Shown in pieces: positions 1-12,783 of a stretch of 64,000 bases of DNA. The translations under genes were made by a program, and so were the position numbers. Every line of letters begins with the position of its first letter. The stretch's first letter is position 1. The stretch is taken from contig CAJINV010000001.1 of NCBI GenBank assembly GCA_905178155.1, positions 15,562,142-15,626,141 of the forward strand, given 5' to 3'. The notes under the pieces were generated by a model, which worked only from the letters and a program-made list of their open reading frames with translations, was not told the DNA's origin and searched no databases. Source of the stretch: Amoebophrya sp. A120. Its lineage: Eukaryota > Sar > Dinophyceae > Syndiniales > Amoebophryaceae.

Positions 1-2
1 GT

Positions 3-3000
3 GCGAAGATCAATACTTTTTTCCTGCGTTTGCAAAAGAAGGTGGTAGAAGTGTGCACAACGAGGCTCGAAGAAGAAGGCGCTTCACCTGTCGTGACCAT
101 CGACAAGCTAGCTTCCCGGGTGTTACGAGACCTCGAGCACGAGCTTGGACGTTTCCGCACGACCGGGAACGCCGGGGAGGACCCAAACGCAAACGCGAGC
201 GCTTCTGTTTTATCGTCAGAAAGCATCGGGACAGCAGATGAACCTGTGAAAGAAAAAGAATCAAACCACGTAGCAGCCGCCCAAGCAAAGGCTGCAGCGC
301 ATAACTGGAACTACGAGCTAGCCGGAACGAGTTTCGACTCTTGGTCGTTTCTGTTGACGACTATGAATCCACAAAGTTTTCCCGGGGGACTACAGCAGGT
401 ATCTCGATTTCCTTTGCACACTTTTATGTTGGTCTTGTTGCGCCGAAGCAAGGCCGCGCAAGTCATAGTTTACCATAAAAAGCTCATCCGCTAAACTCAC
501 ATTCTAGTGCCCAGAGAGATCATCACGAGAACCATTCACCTCTTGAAGAACCACTCTTCTCAGATTGTCCGCGCCATGGTGATTTACGTGACTGGGAGCG
601 CGTCAAATTTTCCCACCGAAGAGAAAAGGAAAGTCCGTTCCTCACCGGACGAAAAGGTCTTTTCTGTTCGCATGGGCGCGATGGGTAGTAGCGAGCTGCT
701 GATGCATTGGACCCGGTTGATTTACGTGAGCGCCATGGAGGTCATGCCGGAACTCGCTCGCGTCGTCGCGTTTTCCTCAGTCGTGGAGGATGATGGGACT
801 GATGCTTCTGCTTGCGCGCCAGACCACATCAAGAAGAACCCGTCGCAGGCGAAGAGGCGTTTATCCACAGTCGACTTGTCCATTGCTCTTGCCAAGAAAG
901 TTTCGTTTTCTCGCCCCGACGGCTTTCCACCGAGTTCCGACGATGAAGGAAATAAACCGAGAACGGACTTTGGAAATAAAGCCATACCAAAAACGGACAG
1001 CGAATCTACTTCAGCACGCAACGTTGGCGCAGAAGGCGACTCAGCAGCCTTTTCACTTCTAAAGCGATCCGCTGGTGCTTGGAAACCGTCTGGAAAGTGG
1101 CGACAAAAAGAGAAAGAAGGCAACAGCAGGGAAGACAGCCAGGCCGCGGTGCGTGCCAGCGACGTCAGGGACGAGACTGTAAAAATGCGCAGTTGTGGCA
1201 CGACGTCCACGTCTAGCCCGTCAGCCATCAGTGCCTCGTTTGACGCGACCGCTTCTCCCGTGTCAACATCTGAAACACCTGCGTCGCGCCGAATTTCCGA
1301 GGCGGCCACCCAGCTTGACGAAAATGCACTTTCCTTTTTCGAGCAGTTACACACCGACACCACGATGAAAGCGTCCTTCGGCCCGGCAACTGATACCGTC
1401 ACTCCCTCGACGAGGACGGTGGCAGCGCCGGGGTCAAAACAGATTCGTCCCCCACCCGGCTTCGAAGCTGCTGAAGGCGGACTGAGTTCTAAGGAGTATG
1501 TCAAAAGAACTTCATCTTCGCTGTGTCGCTCGCCGATTAGCACAACCACCACAACTGCAGAACCAGGTGGTCCTCGTGAAAAGTTTTCACTGTCCTCCTC
1601 TCCCGCAGACAGGTCAACGATCGCGCCTTCTTCACCGGCACCGTCATCGGTTTTGTTCTCGTCCCCGGATAGTTGTAACAACACTAGCTGCCCAAGTATT
1701 ATCAGCTACACTTCTTCCACTTCGTCGACTGCATCTCGTGTTCTACTTGGCCCGGTTCCGGTCTCTTCCTTCCTTGCGGACGAAGACGATCTGCCTAGCG
1801 AGTTTGAGCTCGTGCCGGTTCTCGAGAAGAATTGCCAGGCCGCGGGGGAAGGACCCGACGAGGCCGCAAGCAAAGCCGTGCAGCACAATTCTAAGAACGG
1901 AGCCTGCTCAAAGTTGTCAAGTGACGAATTATCTGCACGAACAGAAGATGAAAACAACTCCGGCTGTTTCGTGCAGAAGGTCCTCCAGTTTCTCCGTGCC
2001 ACGATGACGTTTGATGTGGAGAGGTGCGGCGCGCTTTGGCAGGAACTGGAAACTTTATCCGCGAACGATTGGCACATTCAGAACGATTGGTGCATCAGCT
2101 TCCAGTGGACCGAGAAGAGGAAATGGCAGGGCGGAGACCTGGCCTGCTTCTTCGTGGCGGTGTTGGCGCAGGTGGTTTCCGACACGGATATCAAATGTAA
2201 AAGTGTCTGGGTCCGGAAGAGTGCATGTTTGTCATGCTTGTCTGGCATGACTCTCAAATCTGTCACGCACGTTACCCAAGAGCATTTTTCTGTCATGCAG
2301 AAACGCAGTTTGTCATGCATTATGCATAATAGGCAACACCTAGAAGCTCAGAAACCTGTCATGCTGCGCCAGCACTTCTGGCCTCCTCATGATACGCCAC
2401 CCAGCACCACAAGTGTCCAGACCCAGACATTTTTGCATTTGATAACGGAGACCTTCGAGCGACACGTCGACCTGGCGGCACAGGGCCGGTTGATGCACAA
2501 AAGCAACAACACGTGGTGCAACGAATACACCAGCGTGGGAGCAGCTACAACGCACTCAGACATGTTGACCAGCACTGCTAGTACGTCGTCGAGTCGCACC
2601 GGTGGTTTTGGTGGTGGTCGAGGAAGCTACAACTACACCAATCTGCCCCCTGAGAGCGCCGGGGTGAGCGGAACGAAGGCCAGCAAGGTAGTTCGGTTCG
2701 TGAAAGAGGTTTTAACCAAGTGCAAGAAGCAGCACAAGAAATTCCTCACGCACGTGAATCTGGAGATGCTGCTCAGCTGTGACCGCGATTTATCCGCTTA
2801 CTACGGGCTCGGACAAAAATCTCCTGCCTCAACGCCGTCGAATAAAGCCGAGCGGGCAAAAATAGATGCCAGCGTCCATGACCACGACCAAACAAGGCAC
2901 AGACGCGGCGGCCCGAGTGTGCTCGAAATCGGTTCGGGAAACTTCTCTTTCGCGGATTCCTTTACGCAGAGTGCGAAATTTCGGGGACGGTATCTCGAGG

Positions 3001-4251
3001 CCTTGTTTCCTTTTTCTCTCATAATGTTTCCGGTGTTTATTTTCATTGGAGGCAAACAAGGCATCTGCCCGGGGAAAAACGCAAAGCACAAGACGCTCGT
3101 GCGTCGATACAGCCATGTCTTTGTCTTTCCTATCTGATATCGCCCCACACATTTCATCAGGTACTTTGCAAGTTCGAAAGAGGATCGAGAAACACTGCTC
3201 GCGAAGTACGGCGAGCAGGCCATTCGTGCTGCGGAGAATTGCAGTGACCGGTTTTCGTTGCTTTTTAACATCGACGTGAGCTGCCCCGAGGCCACGGCAC
3301 GCACGTTGCTCCGCACGCAGCCAGAGGGCTTTCAGGCGGTGCTGTTCATCAATCCGCATGCGGGGGATGAACGGGAAAAGAACACACGACTGCTGGAGCA
3401 GTTTTTTGAGGTGCAAAATTACCTTCTTTTGTTCTCTAGAAGCGTGTTTAGAATAAAGAATGACAAAAGTAGTACAGTCTCTTTTGGAAAAGCGGTGTAG
3501 ATGCCTCGATGGAGCAGTCGTGCTCCACCTCCACTCTCGACGTCCGAAAATTCTTGCGCGACAGGTTTGCTCTCGGGTCCTTGACCCGCGCGACGAAAGG
3601 GCGAGTGCACAGATTACCCTCGCGAAGCCGGACGTGCACTACCAACAGTGGAACGTGAGCGCGGTCGCGGCGCGGGCCGGCTTCAAGCGGGTGGATAGCA
3701 AGCCGTTCTTCGTGTCCCTTTTCCCCGCGTACCAGCCTGTGTATGGGGACAAGCGCGACGAACGAAACCACCAGCGCCGGATTCAGCACGGGGCCAGAAT
3801 CTACTTCACCTGCAACCCCATCACCTACATTTTTCAGCGAACTTTAGTCACCAGAAGTACTGCAGGAGTTAGTGCGTCTAGTGCGAATCTTGCAACATCA
3901 TGTACTCGACTGGATGACGCAGGAGATGAAAGGACCTGTAGTTGTGCGGGGGATAAACACGCAGGAGGGCGGGCTGCTCCTGCTACAACTACTACAGGAC
4001 TGCCGGAGACCATGGGCGGTACTATCGCTGGACTCAGTGGCAAAGGCACTCCTGCTCGAGGTGAGTACGAGCATCATGATCTGGAATACGGCGACGATGA
4101 GGAGGCTGCACCGGTTTGGAAGCGGAGGACTTCCAATCCTCGAGGTGCGAATCGGTCCAGCAGGTGGACCACCGGAAACCCAGGACAATGGAGCCGCGGA
4201 TCCACAGGCAGCGGAGGCACCGGACGCAATAATTTTCGAAGTTACCAGTAA
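3..4251 (+). CDS. BMT5-like (DUF2431) rRNA methyltransferase-domain protein, 5' partial
   Basis: Exons read: 3-398, 564-2187, 2449-2989, 3161-3410 and about 3518-4251; introns 399-563, 2990-3160 and 3411-3517 are GT-AG. The frame is open to the window edge with no ATG, so the start lies upstream. The N-terminal half is Ser/Thr/Pro-rich and unrecognised. The C-terminal part resembles the BMT5-like domain (25S rRNA m3U methyltransferases, nucleolar): VLEIGSGNFSFADSF is the SAM-binding glycine loop, then VLFINPHAGDE, QITLAKPDVHYQQWN and SKPFFVSLFPAYQP follow in family order. The domain is split by intron 2990-3160, with the Ala-Ser-Ser-Lys-Glu segment resuming at 3161. Oddity: the stretch VRKFLRDRF...KGRV is in one frame and QITLAKP in another, so there is an apparent 2-nt insertion (or 1-nt loss) near 3608. 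That could be an assembly error, a decayed gene or an unseen splice. The C-terminal end is uncertain. Confidence 0.68.
2188..2444. mobile_element. Introner-like element, family 1a, in BMT5-like gene
   Basis: The left end reads ATATCAAATGTAAAAGTGTC followed by TGGGTCCGG; the right end carries CCAGACCCAGACATTTTTGC followed by ATTTGATA, an inverted repeat of about 28 bp. Direct repeat ACGG flanks it (2184-2187 and 2445-2448). Removing the element plus one ACGG (261 nt) joins GAC ACG G to AG ACC TTC and continues the protein as SDTETFERH. Because 261 is 87 codons and no stop occurs inside, the unspliced message is also open, so a naive gene caller would translate the element. No boundary choice within the direct repeat gives GT-AG. 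The interior is homologous to the copy at 60848. Confidence 0.85.
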
Positions 4252-4360
4252 TGACAGAAAGAAGGAGGGCTTGGTACTGGTAGCGCCACTGATGCTAATC
4301 CGGGAGAGTGTGTCACAAAGCAGGTATGTCGATTTTTTAGTCAGGTTATGAAGATGAACA

Positions 4361-5761
4361 CAGACTAGCAAAAGTGGGTCTACATCCCCACAAATTTTCA
4401 AACTGCAGTTCTTGTAGAAACTGAAACTGAAATTTTATGATATCAATCAAATGGGCGTGAAACTCGCTTTTCATCCTTTTTCGCTGGATTTTGCACGGTC
4501 GCTTCGGAGAACTTCATCAACCCGAAATAGGCATTTCGCATAGGTTACTTACGTTGCGCCCACGTTTCTGTATTCTTGTTTTGCAACGGGCGCAAATCGC
4601 ATAGATTTTCTTTGATATTATACAGTTCTTCTTGAAAGATAGCGCACGGATTCTTCTTGTTTGTTTCTGGATAACGCCGGAAGTTCAGCTTTCACTCGCA
4701 GCGTAGTCGACGAAATAAGTCATATTCAACTTCTTGCAAAACCAAAAAGACAACCATTCGTAACCCGCTCTCTCATTGAACGAATGTCCTGCTTCTTTAG
4801 ATTTTTTTAAAATAGAGATTGCCACTCTACTACTTGATTGTCGATATTTGTAGTCGCGCCCAGGCCAACATAAAGTCAAAGATAAGCAAAATCAACAACA
4901 ACAACCGCGAAACATCCTCCAAAATCTATCTTCTAGTTCTCCAGCAGGAACCACACATCGCAGTCACAGACACGCGCGTTTCGACGGGACTATGAGTTCG
5001 CGATCTTTTGCCCGCGATACAGGCGCTGGGGGTTTCTCTTCGAGAAAAGGAAAGTCGATGTGATGTCATACTTCGTTTCGATGGTAGTTTTCTTGTCGTG
5101 ACATACTTCGTTTCTGATCGCTCGACTTCGCTCATTTCTTCTCGTCCTCGCTTTTTTTTTGCGATCTAAGACAGTGTCAGTGGCCTAATTTGTAGTTTGG
5201 GAATGAACTCCTGGGTTCCTGGTCGTGATGAAGGCGATCGATGTTTGAACATTGATGTTGTTCTGAGTGACGAGTAGCGCTGTTGGAGATCATGCAGTAT
5301 TCGTCTTGATTTTATCTGAAGCTCCTCTCGACCTCGCTCTCGTGGTGATGTTGCCGGTCGATTGGCTTGTAATATTATTTGCACTGAACTTCTTAGTAAT
5401 AGAGTCCAACTCGTTCTCGTGGTGCTCGTCAACTTGATTTCAATTGTGATCGTGTGTCCTCTCGTGCAAGCCAGGAGTGTGGATTCATTTACTAACGACG
5501 TTTGTCGGCTTGTCCTAGTCCTTGTGCCACAAGTTGTGGTCGTTTCGTCGGACTCCACGCAGAATACAGGCTAATATGCCCGAACCTCTTCTATGTGTGT
5601 TTCGTGTCTCCATCTCGTCGACGTGCTCAACACAGTAACATCATCTGCAAGTCGTGCAGCGGTTCCACCTCGGAGACTCGACGTGAACCTGAACTCATAA
5701 GACTGATATAAGTTGGAGTTGGTGCGGTGCGCGAAACATTTACATACACCAGCAACAGATA
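4361..5761. other. Intergenic region, no gene recognised
   Basis: AT-leaning spacer between the BMT5-like gene and the cyclin. The 130-codon minus-strand frame at 5166-5558 is Ser/Thr/Arg-rich with no family resemblance and no matching exon. I see no RNA gene or repeat here. Confidence 0.5.
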
Positions 5762-8700
5762 ATGCGTCGATACACCACAGCCGAGGTCACTCCGTGTGTG
5801 TTCCAAGAGAACTGCGACAAGCAGTTTTCTGTGAAAGATCCGGTGGATGAGTGCCGCATTTTTGCGGGCGTTGTTTCCTACCTCTTGCGTCTCATCAAGC
5901 GAGGCAGGCTTGACGCCGACGATCTCGCCCAGAATGCCAGCCGCGATAACTTTGTTGTCCCCGAGCTACAACAACATCATGCTCAGTCTCCCAGCATCGG
6001 CGTGAGCATCAGCACCGCAAGCACCAGCACGCCGTCTTCGCTCATGGGAGGTGTTTCTGGTGGTACAACTACTGAGAACAGGCTTTTTTCTTGTACCTCG
6101 AGTACTAGCGGTTCGGGCTCGGAACGCGAACGCCAGCAGCAAAACAACAAACGGGGCAGGGGTGCACCAAGCACCAGCAACCAGGACACGTTCGGAGGAC
6201 GGTACGCGCTGCAGGGTCGTACTTTTGAAGGTCAGTTTTCCGCGCAGCTGCAGTCAATGGAGCAAACCGCAACCGCTGCCACAGAGGACTCGCAAAAGAG
6301 GGAATGGCTTCTCCACACCACGCAAAGCTGCTGCTTCTCCATGACCAGCATTGTCGCAGGGGTAAGTTGCAGGCTTACTGTGTAGCTTAAGTTCTTCATT
6401 AGATGGCCCAAGTAAGCATCAAATCTGAAATCATACTGGTCTTTATAGGCACTTGAATTACCATAATCGACCTTTAAACTGCCCCTGTCGACGACGGATT
6501 TTCACAATAGCGGGGGAGCACAAGAATTATTATCCTCAACAGCTTATCTACCTCACGCGCTTGCTGGAGGAGAAGCGATTGGCTTTCGGCGAAAAGAGCT
6601 GGCAGGCGATCTGGTGCTGCATCATGATTCTGTCAGAAAAATATTGGGAAGACAATTACATTCACCCAGGACATGTGCTCAACACGTTCGGCTTCGGATC
6701 TGGTATCTTTCCATTGAGTTAGGTTTTTGGCGACTCCGATGAGCAGATCGTGCTTGTTCATAGTATGCCTTGTCATGTTGGTTGTTCCTTCTGCTTTTGG
6801 TCTTAATTCTCGCTCTTCGCAAGTACAGGCCGTGAAATAAATGCTGCGTTCGTTTTCCAGGTAAGCGAATGATGCTACGGATGCAGATGTGGCTGCTCGG
6901 CGCACTTCGGTGGAGCCTTACTGTGCCCGAACCGGATTACGAGCGGATGCTGCACAAACTACGCGAGGAGGGAACCAGCTTCATACAATCCCGCAACGCG
7001 GGCGAGCCACCGTCGAATCTTTCGGTACTCGTCGAGCGGCCGCTTCCAAAATCCGCCGGCATCGATGCGCAGAAGTTGCGCGAGCCGCCACCCGACATGC
7101 CCTTGCCGCAACAACCGCATGTCGCTACACGCATGCAGCTTCACGCACAGCAGCAACTGCTGCAATACCACCTGCCAGCAGTCGGGGCAGGCATGGTGCA
7201 CGGTGGGGGAACGTCGGGATTTGCCGGAGGAGGTCCTAAGGCACACAATCAACACGGAGGGCAAAGTACTATTCGGCGTCAGTCTAAATTGAGTTGACCT
7301 AGAACTTTTTTCTACCACTTATATCGCTCCGTTTTGTAACTAATTTCAATTTGGTGGTCTACTCTCGTGTCGGAGTCGGAGTACAATAAAGACGAAGAGG
7401 ATTCTTAATCATCTGGCATTGCAATGTATCATGATCAAGTTTTCGAATTTTTGGTTTTCCTGTGACACGTTTTATCGGGCGGCCGTGTCGTGAGTTTTTT
7501 CTGTATGTAATTTCGATTTCATGATCCAAAAAAAAAAAAAAACGACAGATTCGCTTCAGAGTGTGGCAGGTCAACCACAGGGTGTTGGTGCTGGTTTCGG
7601 GCACAACGGCAACCAGAGCCACAGCCACTTTGCGATATTCAACAAGCGACTCTACCCTGAACAGCAGCCCCCGCGGGCACCGTACTTTGTCTCTAACCAG
7701 TCACAGGAGCAAGCACAGCAGCATTTGCAGCATTCAGGATACGGACAAAAAGGGGCGAATGCAAACGGTACGCAGCATAATATTGGCTTTATTTTCAGTG
7801 TGTTGCTCGCCTTCGTTTTTCTTTCTTATTCTTACATGCAAATGCGACTTTTAAGTTTAACGATACACACGTCCAATTTTGCAGGCGCACCCGGCGGAGG
7901 TGGAGGGTCGGGTGTTGGTAACTTCACCAATACTTCGCATCCGTACTTTCGCGACCAGTCGCAAATGCAATTGCACCCTCACACCGGGCAGTCACAAGGG
8001 ACCCTGCAGCAGCAACATCAGACCTTTCCTCTGAACACGCAGAACTACCCACCAAATGATCAGCACATGCACTTTTCATCACATTCGTCGTTTCCAAGCC
8101 AGCAAGGCCACGGTCATTACAATTTGATGAGCAATTACCCCAACAATGCGCTGAGCAACGGGCTGCACCACGCACCATTTCCTTTTCTACCGCACGGCGC
8201 GGTAAACAACCTCTCTGCCGCGACAGCAGCACAGCATAGCCTCTACAACGAATACATGAACCCGCATATAGCAGGCGCACTCAATAGCGCGCACAGCAGC
8301 GGCGCCGCTGCGCAGAGCCACATGCATCAAGCTGCCTACGACCCGAACGCACAGTCGTTCTACCCCGGTGGAGTAGGCAGCCACGCAAATAATAAAATGT
8401 ATTACGGTGCTGGGGGAGTTGGGAGCAACCCAGCAGGAACGATAATGAATACAAACGGTGGTGCTGGAACTGGGGCAGGTTTCAACGTGGCGCTGTTCAA
8501 TCACGCGAATAATCGGGGCCGGTACCTTTTTGTGCTTTCTCTTTGTTTTGTCTGTTGGACTAAGACTTCGATTTCGAATCTATTATGGCAATGCAGACAC
8601 CACGAAAGGCAATTTGGTGCATACATCAACAAAACAGGGCCTTCAAACCACGTAGCCGGCCTACTACTTCGCACAGTTACTTCGAGCACAATGGCTAATA

Positions 8701-8813
8701 GTTGGCCGACGGGTGCACTGAACAGGCGCAAAACTTGCATTTCCACTTCCGAGACCGAGCTGCTGTGGCTGCCAGACCAACGACAGAATGCTACAGAAAC
8801 AAAGGTTATTTGA
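5762..8813 (+). CDS. Cyclin-domain protein (PHO80/cyclin Y-like) with Gln/Asn/His/Gly-rich tail
   Basis: Exons read: 5762-6361, 6516-6702, 6861-7265, 7549-7767, 7885-8521 and probably 8597-8813 (about 754 aa). The cyclin box is spread over exons 1-3: KDPVDECRIFAGVVSYLLRL, then YYPQQLIYLTRLLEEKRLAF, KSWQAIWCCIMILSEKYWED, and LLGALRWSLTVPEPDYERML. This matches the helix order of PHO80/cyclin Y-type cyclins, with SEKYWED where those proteins have SKVWDD. Cyclins of this type activate a CDK partner; partner and timing cannot be read here. A low-complexity insert sits between helices in exon 1. After residue about 330 the protein is Gln/His/Asn/Gly-rich with no domain. Introns 6703-6860, 7266-7548 and 7768-7884 are GT-AG and phase-consistent. 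The first intron starts GT but no AG gives the right frame; the exons meet across a GCAGGG/GCGGGG near-repeat. The last exon is uncertain: acceptor 8676 with a stop at 8698 is the alternative. Confidence 0.72.
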
Positions 8814-10283
8814 GCTTTATCAAGCAAAATAAAGGCGACTCCTCGTATATGTTGCGTCATCACGTCTTAGTCTTTGCTTCTGAAGTGCTTCTCTACCAAA
8901 ATGTAAAAAATGAACTTCGTCCCTCCATGTAATACTGATATGAATATGTAGAGTCAATCAGTTAGTGTCCATCTAGGTGGCACCCATATCAAATAAGCGT
9001 CTGATCCGATGCATGCATTCACAGGCATGATTTTGGTCAGGCAGCGTTTGTAATTTTTCTCGAGGAACACTACCAGCTCCTTGTGCTTCTAGTGGCGCTT
9101 CTTGACGTATCCAGTGCAAAAATTTTCTTTGTATCACAGTTTTCACCAAGGCATGTACAATGAACTCTCCTCTTCAACAGTCATCATGTATCTACTATTT
9201 TTTAGGTTGTATAAAAATGAACTTCTGCGTCGCTTCATCTCTGTTTCTCGTTGTAATTTTCGGAAAGCGACAAAATCAACGTACACGAACTGTAGTCTTG
9301 TAGCTGCAAACTATCGAAACTTTTCATGTATAGGAGCGGCACAACCTCCCCTCGCTTTGTAACTATCTCTCACTCTCATCCAGAAAGCTTCTATCCCTCC
9401 ACTGGAAAAGAGCACTGTAAAATTTTTCTGTCCGTCGTGATCTTCATTTCTATCCTATTTGACAAGGCACTTCAGCATCAAATGCGGCAACACAAAGAGT
9501 GGGGCCACCTTCTAGTCTCTGGGTTGATGCTGGCGTTCTCATACATTTGTTCGCCGTCTCCTGTAGAGGAGATTGATGTACATGTGCTGTGTCCTGTAGA
9601 GGCGATTGATGATTCATGAATCTTGTACATGTGCCGTGGACTCCTCGGTGTGATACGGAACCCGAACCGGGATGAGGTCGATGAAATTCGGTGGCTTCAT
9701 AAATCGGTGAGCCACATCGAAAATTCGTGGTCGTGCATGATTTTGACAGCAGCAGAATGAACGTTGCAGATCGGTTTAAATTGTACTACGCAAGAAAAAA
9801 AAGCTACGTAAAGTGCATCGGTTATCGTCCACTAATGTTGAGAACGTCATCTCCAACATCGTGCGCAAGAGCAGAAGTGGCCATCGCCCAAGAACAAGAT
9901 AAAACGAAATTAATAAGTAGTCGTCGCGCTGTGGAATTTTGACATGTTTACACAAAAACTTGAACTTCTTGTACTACTCGTACTCGTACGTCTAAGTCGT
10001 TCATACGATTTTGAAAGTCAACGACTTTTGCGTCATCAGAGGACAGTTGTAGCACTAAAAACTAAATAGAAATCTTCAATACATCAGCAGGGTTGCTATT
10101 GTTGCGTTTTATCCACGCCTCTAATTTCACACCGATACCCATTTCTACTACTATACGCATACAAACACTCTTCTACATTTTTACCTCGTTTTTATCGCGC
10201 TCAAAGATTGCATCCCCCTTGCAGAAGCAATTTGTACTAGTCCCAGTTAGAAGCAGTTGCTTCGATCACTCGACGGACAGAAA
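8814..10283. other. Intergenic region, no gene recognised
   Basis: No supported coding frame. A short imperfect direct repeat, TCCTGTAGAGG followed by GATTGATG, occurs twice around 9558-9610. An AATAAA-like string follows the cyclin stop near 8828, but I do not claim it as a signal. Confidence 0.45.
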
Positions 10284-12783
10284 ATGAGTAGAAGTAGTCT
10301 GGCTTCTAACTCTCCTACAAACGCTACTGCCTCGTCGGAGCCCAACATTTTGAAGAGCATCAACCTTGCCTCATCGTCAACCATCGCCTCCCAATCGGAC
10401 CAAAACATGGCAGACGCCGCGGGTAAGAGCACGCCGCGCTCCACCGTGGCCGCGAGTCTGGATAGTTTACAGAAACTCGCTGTTCAGCCCCTGACGCCCA
10501 CGATTCGCGATAGCCTCTCTCGACTGATTCAGACCCTGAAGGGCATCCAGCAGCAGGTGCGGTCAGAGCAGGTACCGCGGGAGAAGCTTCGGGACCTGTA
10601 CGACGAGGCGTGTTCGCAGGCGGGCACCTTGCGGTTCGAGATTGCTTCCTCCTACAAAGACAGCCCGGAACTACGCGATCTGTTACTGCAGCAGGTGCAG
10701 CAGTGCCACGATTTACTGAAGAGCATGTACAAGGCCCTGTGTGATCGACTCTCAATTCAAGTGGCACTGGAGAGCCTCAGGGATTTGAAAAGTGCCTGTG
10801 TCTCCGTCACCATCGCGTGCCGAGATTCCTTGTTGCAGCTTTGCGAACGGGTAATCGACCTGCTCGGATGCATGTTGCGGCAAGTGCCAGGTAAGTCTAG
10901 CCTAGAAACAAGGGTTCTTGTATAGCTTCTAGGCGTGAGCAGGGTGAGCGAGACCGGAGGTTGATCATTCATGTGGATGATGTGTGCATGCGTAGGGTAC
11001 TACTTACTAGTTTGTCGTCTCCTGTACTGGGTGGTTTTATCAGTCGAGCATTTTAGCATTTCATGCTGACCAGCCCGAAGCAAGCTGAAAAAATTGAAAT
11101 GATTTCGTCCGCGAAGGCAAGCTTTACAATGAACAATCCTCTTCATCTCCTTCTCAGGTTACACGGTTTTGAAGCAGCTGTACGACAATGCGCAAGACGC
11201 GCTTTATTCCCTGAAGAAGCTTCTGCTCGGGGAAACCGGCCTCGCCGAGGGGTTGAAGAAGCGGTTACTTTCCCGAATCGAGCTGGCTTCCGAATACCTC
11301 AACGCCGTCAAGGACCGACTGATCAAGTCGCAGTCCCTGTCGCTCGCCCTGGACACCCTGGAAGACATCGAGAAGAACGTCGAGTCGCTGTTTCTCGTCG
11401 GTCGGGAAAGAGTCGAGGTGATCTACAAGGACTCCACGTCCTCGTTACTCTCCGGGTACAAGCACGGGCACAACCGCGGACAGAGTCTGGTGCAGGAATC
11501 CACGCAGCGGGTGCAGGTGGAGTTCCAGCGGCAGAAGGACCTGTTCGTCCACGATGCGTTGTCCGCGACGCGCGCACGGATCAAGGACTTCCAACAGGAG
11601 ATGCTGATCGTGAACGACCTGAACCTGGAGAAACTCCAGGAGAAGTACGAGGACTGCTTTTTTGGCCTCCAGGAGATGTCACAGGCGGAGTTCCTGGATT
11701 TCCCCGACGCGTTGCTGCCCGAGCAGGTGGCGCTGCTGCGGAAAAAGATCGCCATGGTGGGGGAATATTTGCAGGAAACGGTTTCCCGGAACCACTTGTC
11801 CTCCACGTTTTTTACGACTTCGGCGAGGTACTTGCAGTCTGTGTTGTCTCTGAAAAAAGCCTTGTCGAAACTGCAAGAATGCGGGAGCTCGGTGGCCAGC
11901 ATGGTGCCGTTCTCCTCGCAAATCTCCACATTGTACAGCAAGGGGCTGGCCTTGTTGAAGAAGATTCTCCTCTTCGAGCAAATCAAGGGCTTGCTCCCCG
12001 TCACCTTCGTGTCCAACATGTTCCGCAAGGCGTTCGAGGTGGTCAACAATTTGCGGGTCACGATCCAAAGCGCGATGTTGGCCGCCGGAGGTAAGGTGCT
12101 CCACGGCATGATGGACGTGAAGGACTTTGTGTTGGAACGGGTCTCGCAAGTGTGCTCGATTTTGTACTCGGCGCAGCAGCAGGCGTTCACTGCCGTGTAC
12201 AACATGTCACTCGACGCAGCCATCACCGCGGACAGAATGTAAGGGACTACTTTCGCTTTAGTTTGTTGTATTGTAGGAGCACAATAAATTCACACACGAC
12301 CACTGAATCGATAAAATAGATAGTGCCGGTTTTCTTCCAATTCTACCTAATTGAGTTTGTTGACGGGTTGAAGGGTGTGCCGCTTTTGTTCATTCTGGGG
12401 GGGGGGGGTGTCGTTTGTTTGTCCCAAGACCAAGAGCGAATGATCAACTAACATCACCAAAAAACTCAACTCACAGATTCGGTGTGATGAAACTAGCGGA
12501 GATTCTGTTTCGCCGCGCGAAGGTCGCGGACAAGTATGCCCTCGGAATGGGGACCGCCATCGTCGGAAAGGGCCTCGCGCTCGATAGGTGCATAACGGGC
12601 GGAAAAGCCAAGAACCTCGTTGTCAACGCATTGGAAGACTACGAGCTGCGTGGCGGGCGAGCCTTGCAATTTATTTCAGACGAGACAACAAGCGGAAACG
12701 ATTTAAATGAAGGTGAGGAGACTTCTGACAAAGGCGAAGGTAGAGAAACGAATAAGAATAAACTGCCGAATCTTCTAGTGTGA
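10284..12783 (+). CDS. Helix-rich protein of unknown function, 3 exons (664 aa)
   Basis: Exons 10284-10890, 11158-12238 and 12477-12783 join in phase (607 + 1081 + 307 nt) through GT-AG introns of 267 and 238 nt. Both donors are strong (GTAAGT and GTAAGG). Without the second splice the frame would stop at 12242, and the spliced frame reads on as ADRIFGVMKLAEILF. After a Ser/Thr-rich leader of about 55 residues, almost the whole chain is amphipathic helix with heptad-like Leu/Val spacing (for example ALYSLKKLLLGETGLAEGLK and LSLALDTLEDIEKNVESLF), and there are no obvious catalytic residues. The length and repeated helical hairpins recall lipid-droplet coat proteins of the perilipin type or apolipoprotein-like helices, but I see no diagnostic motif, so this is only a suggestion. 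The last 30 residues are acidic and Lys-rich. The second intron contains a run of 9-10 G. Confidence 0.72.

Noticed and set aside
12236-12242. Stop codon at 12240 as the end of the helical protein
   Set aside because: A strong GTAAGG donor overlaps it, and the downstream exon joins in phase with continued helical sequence.
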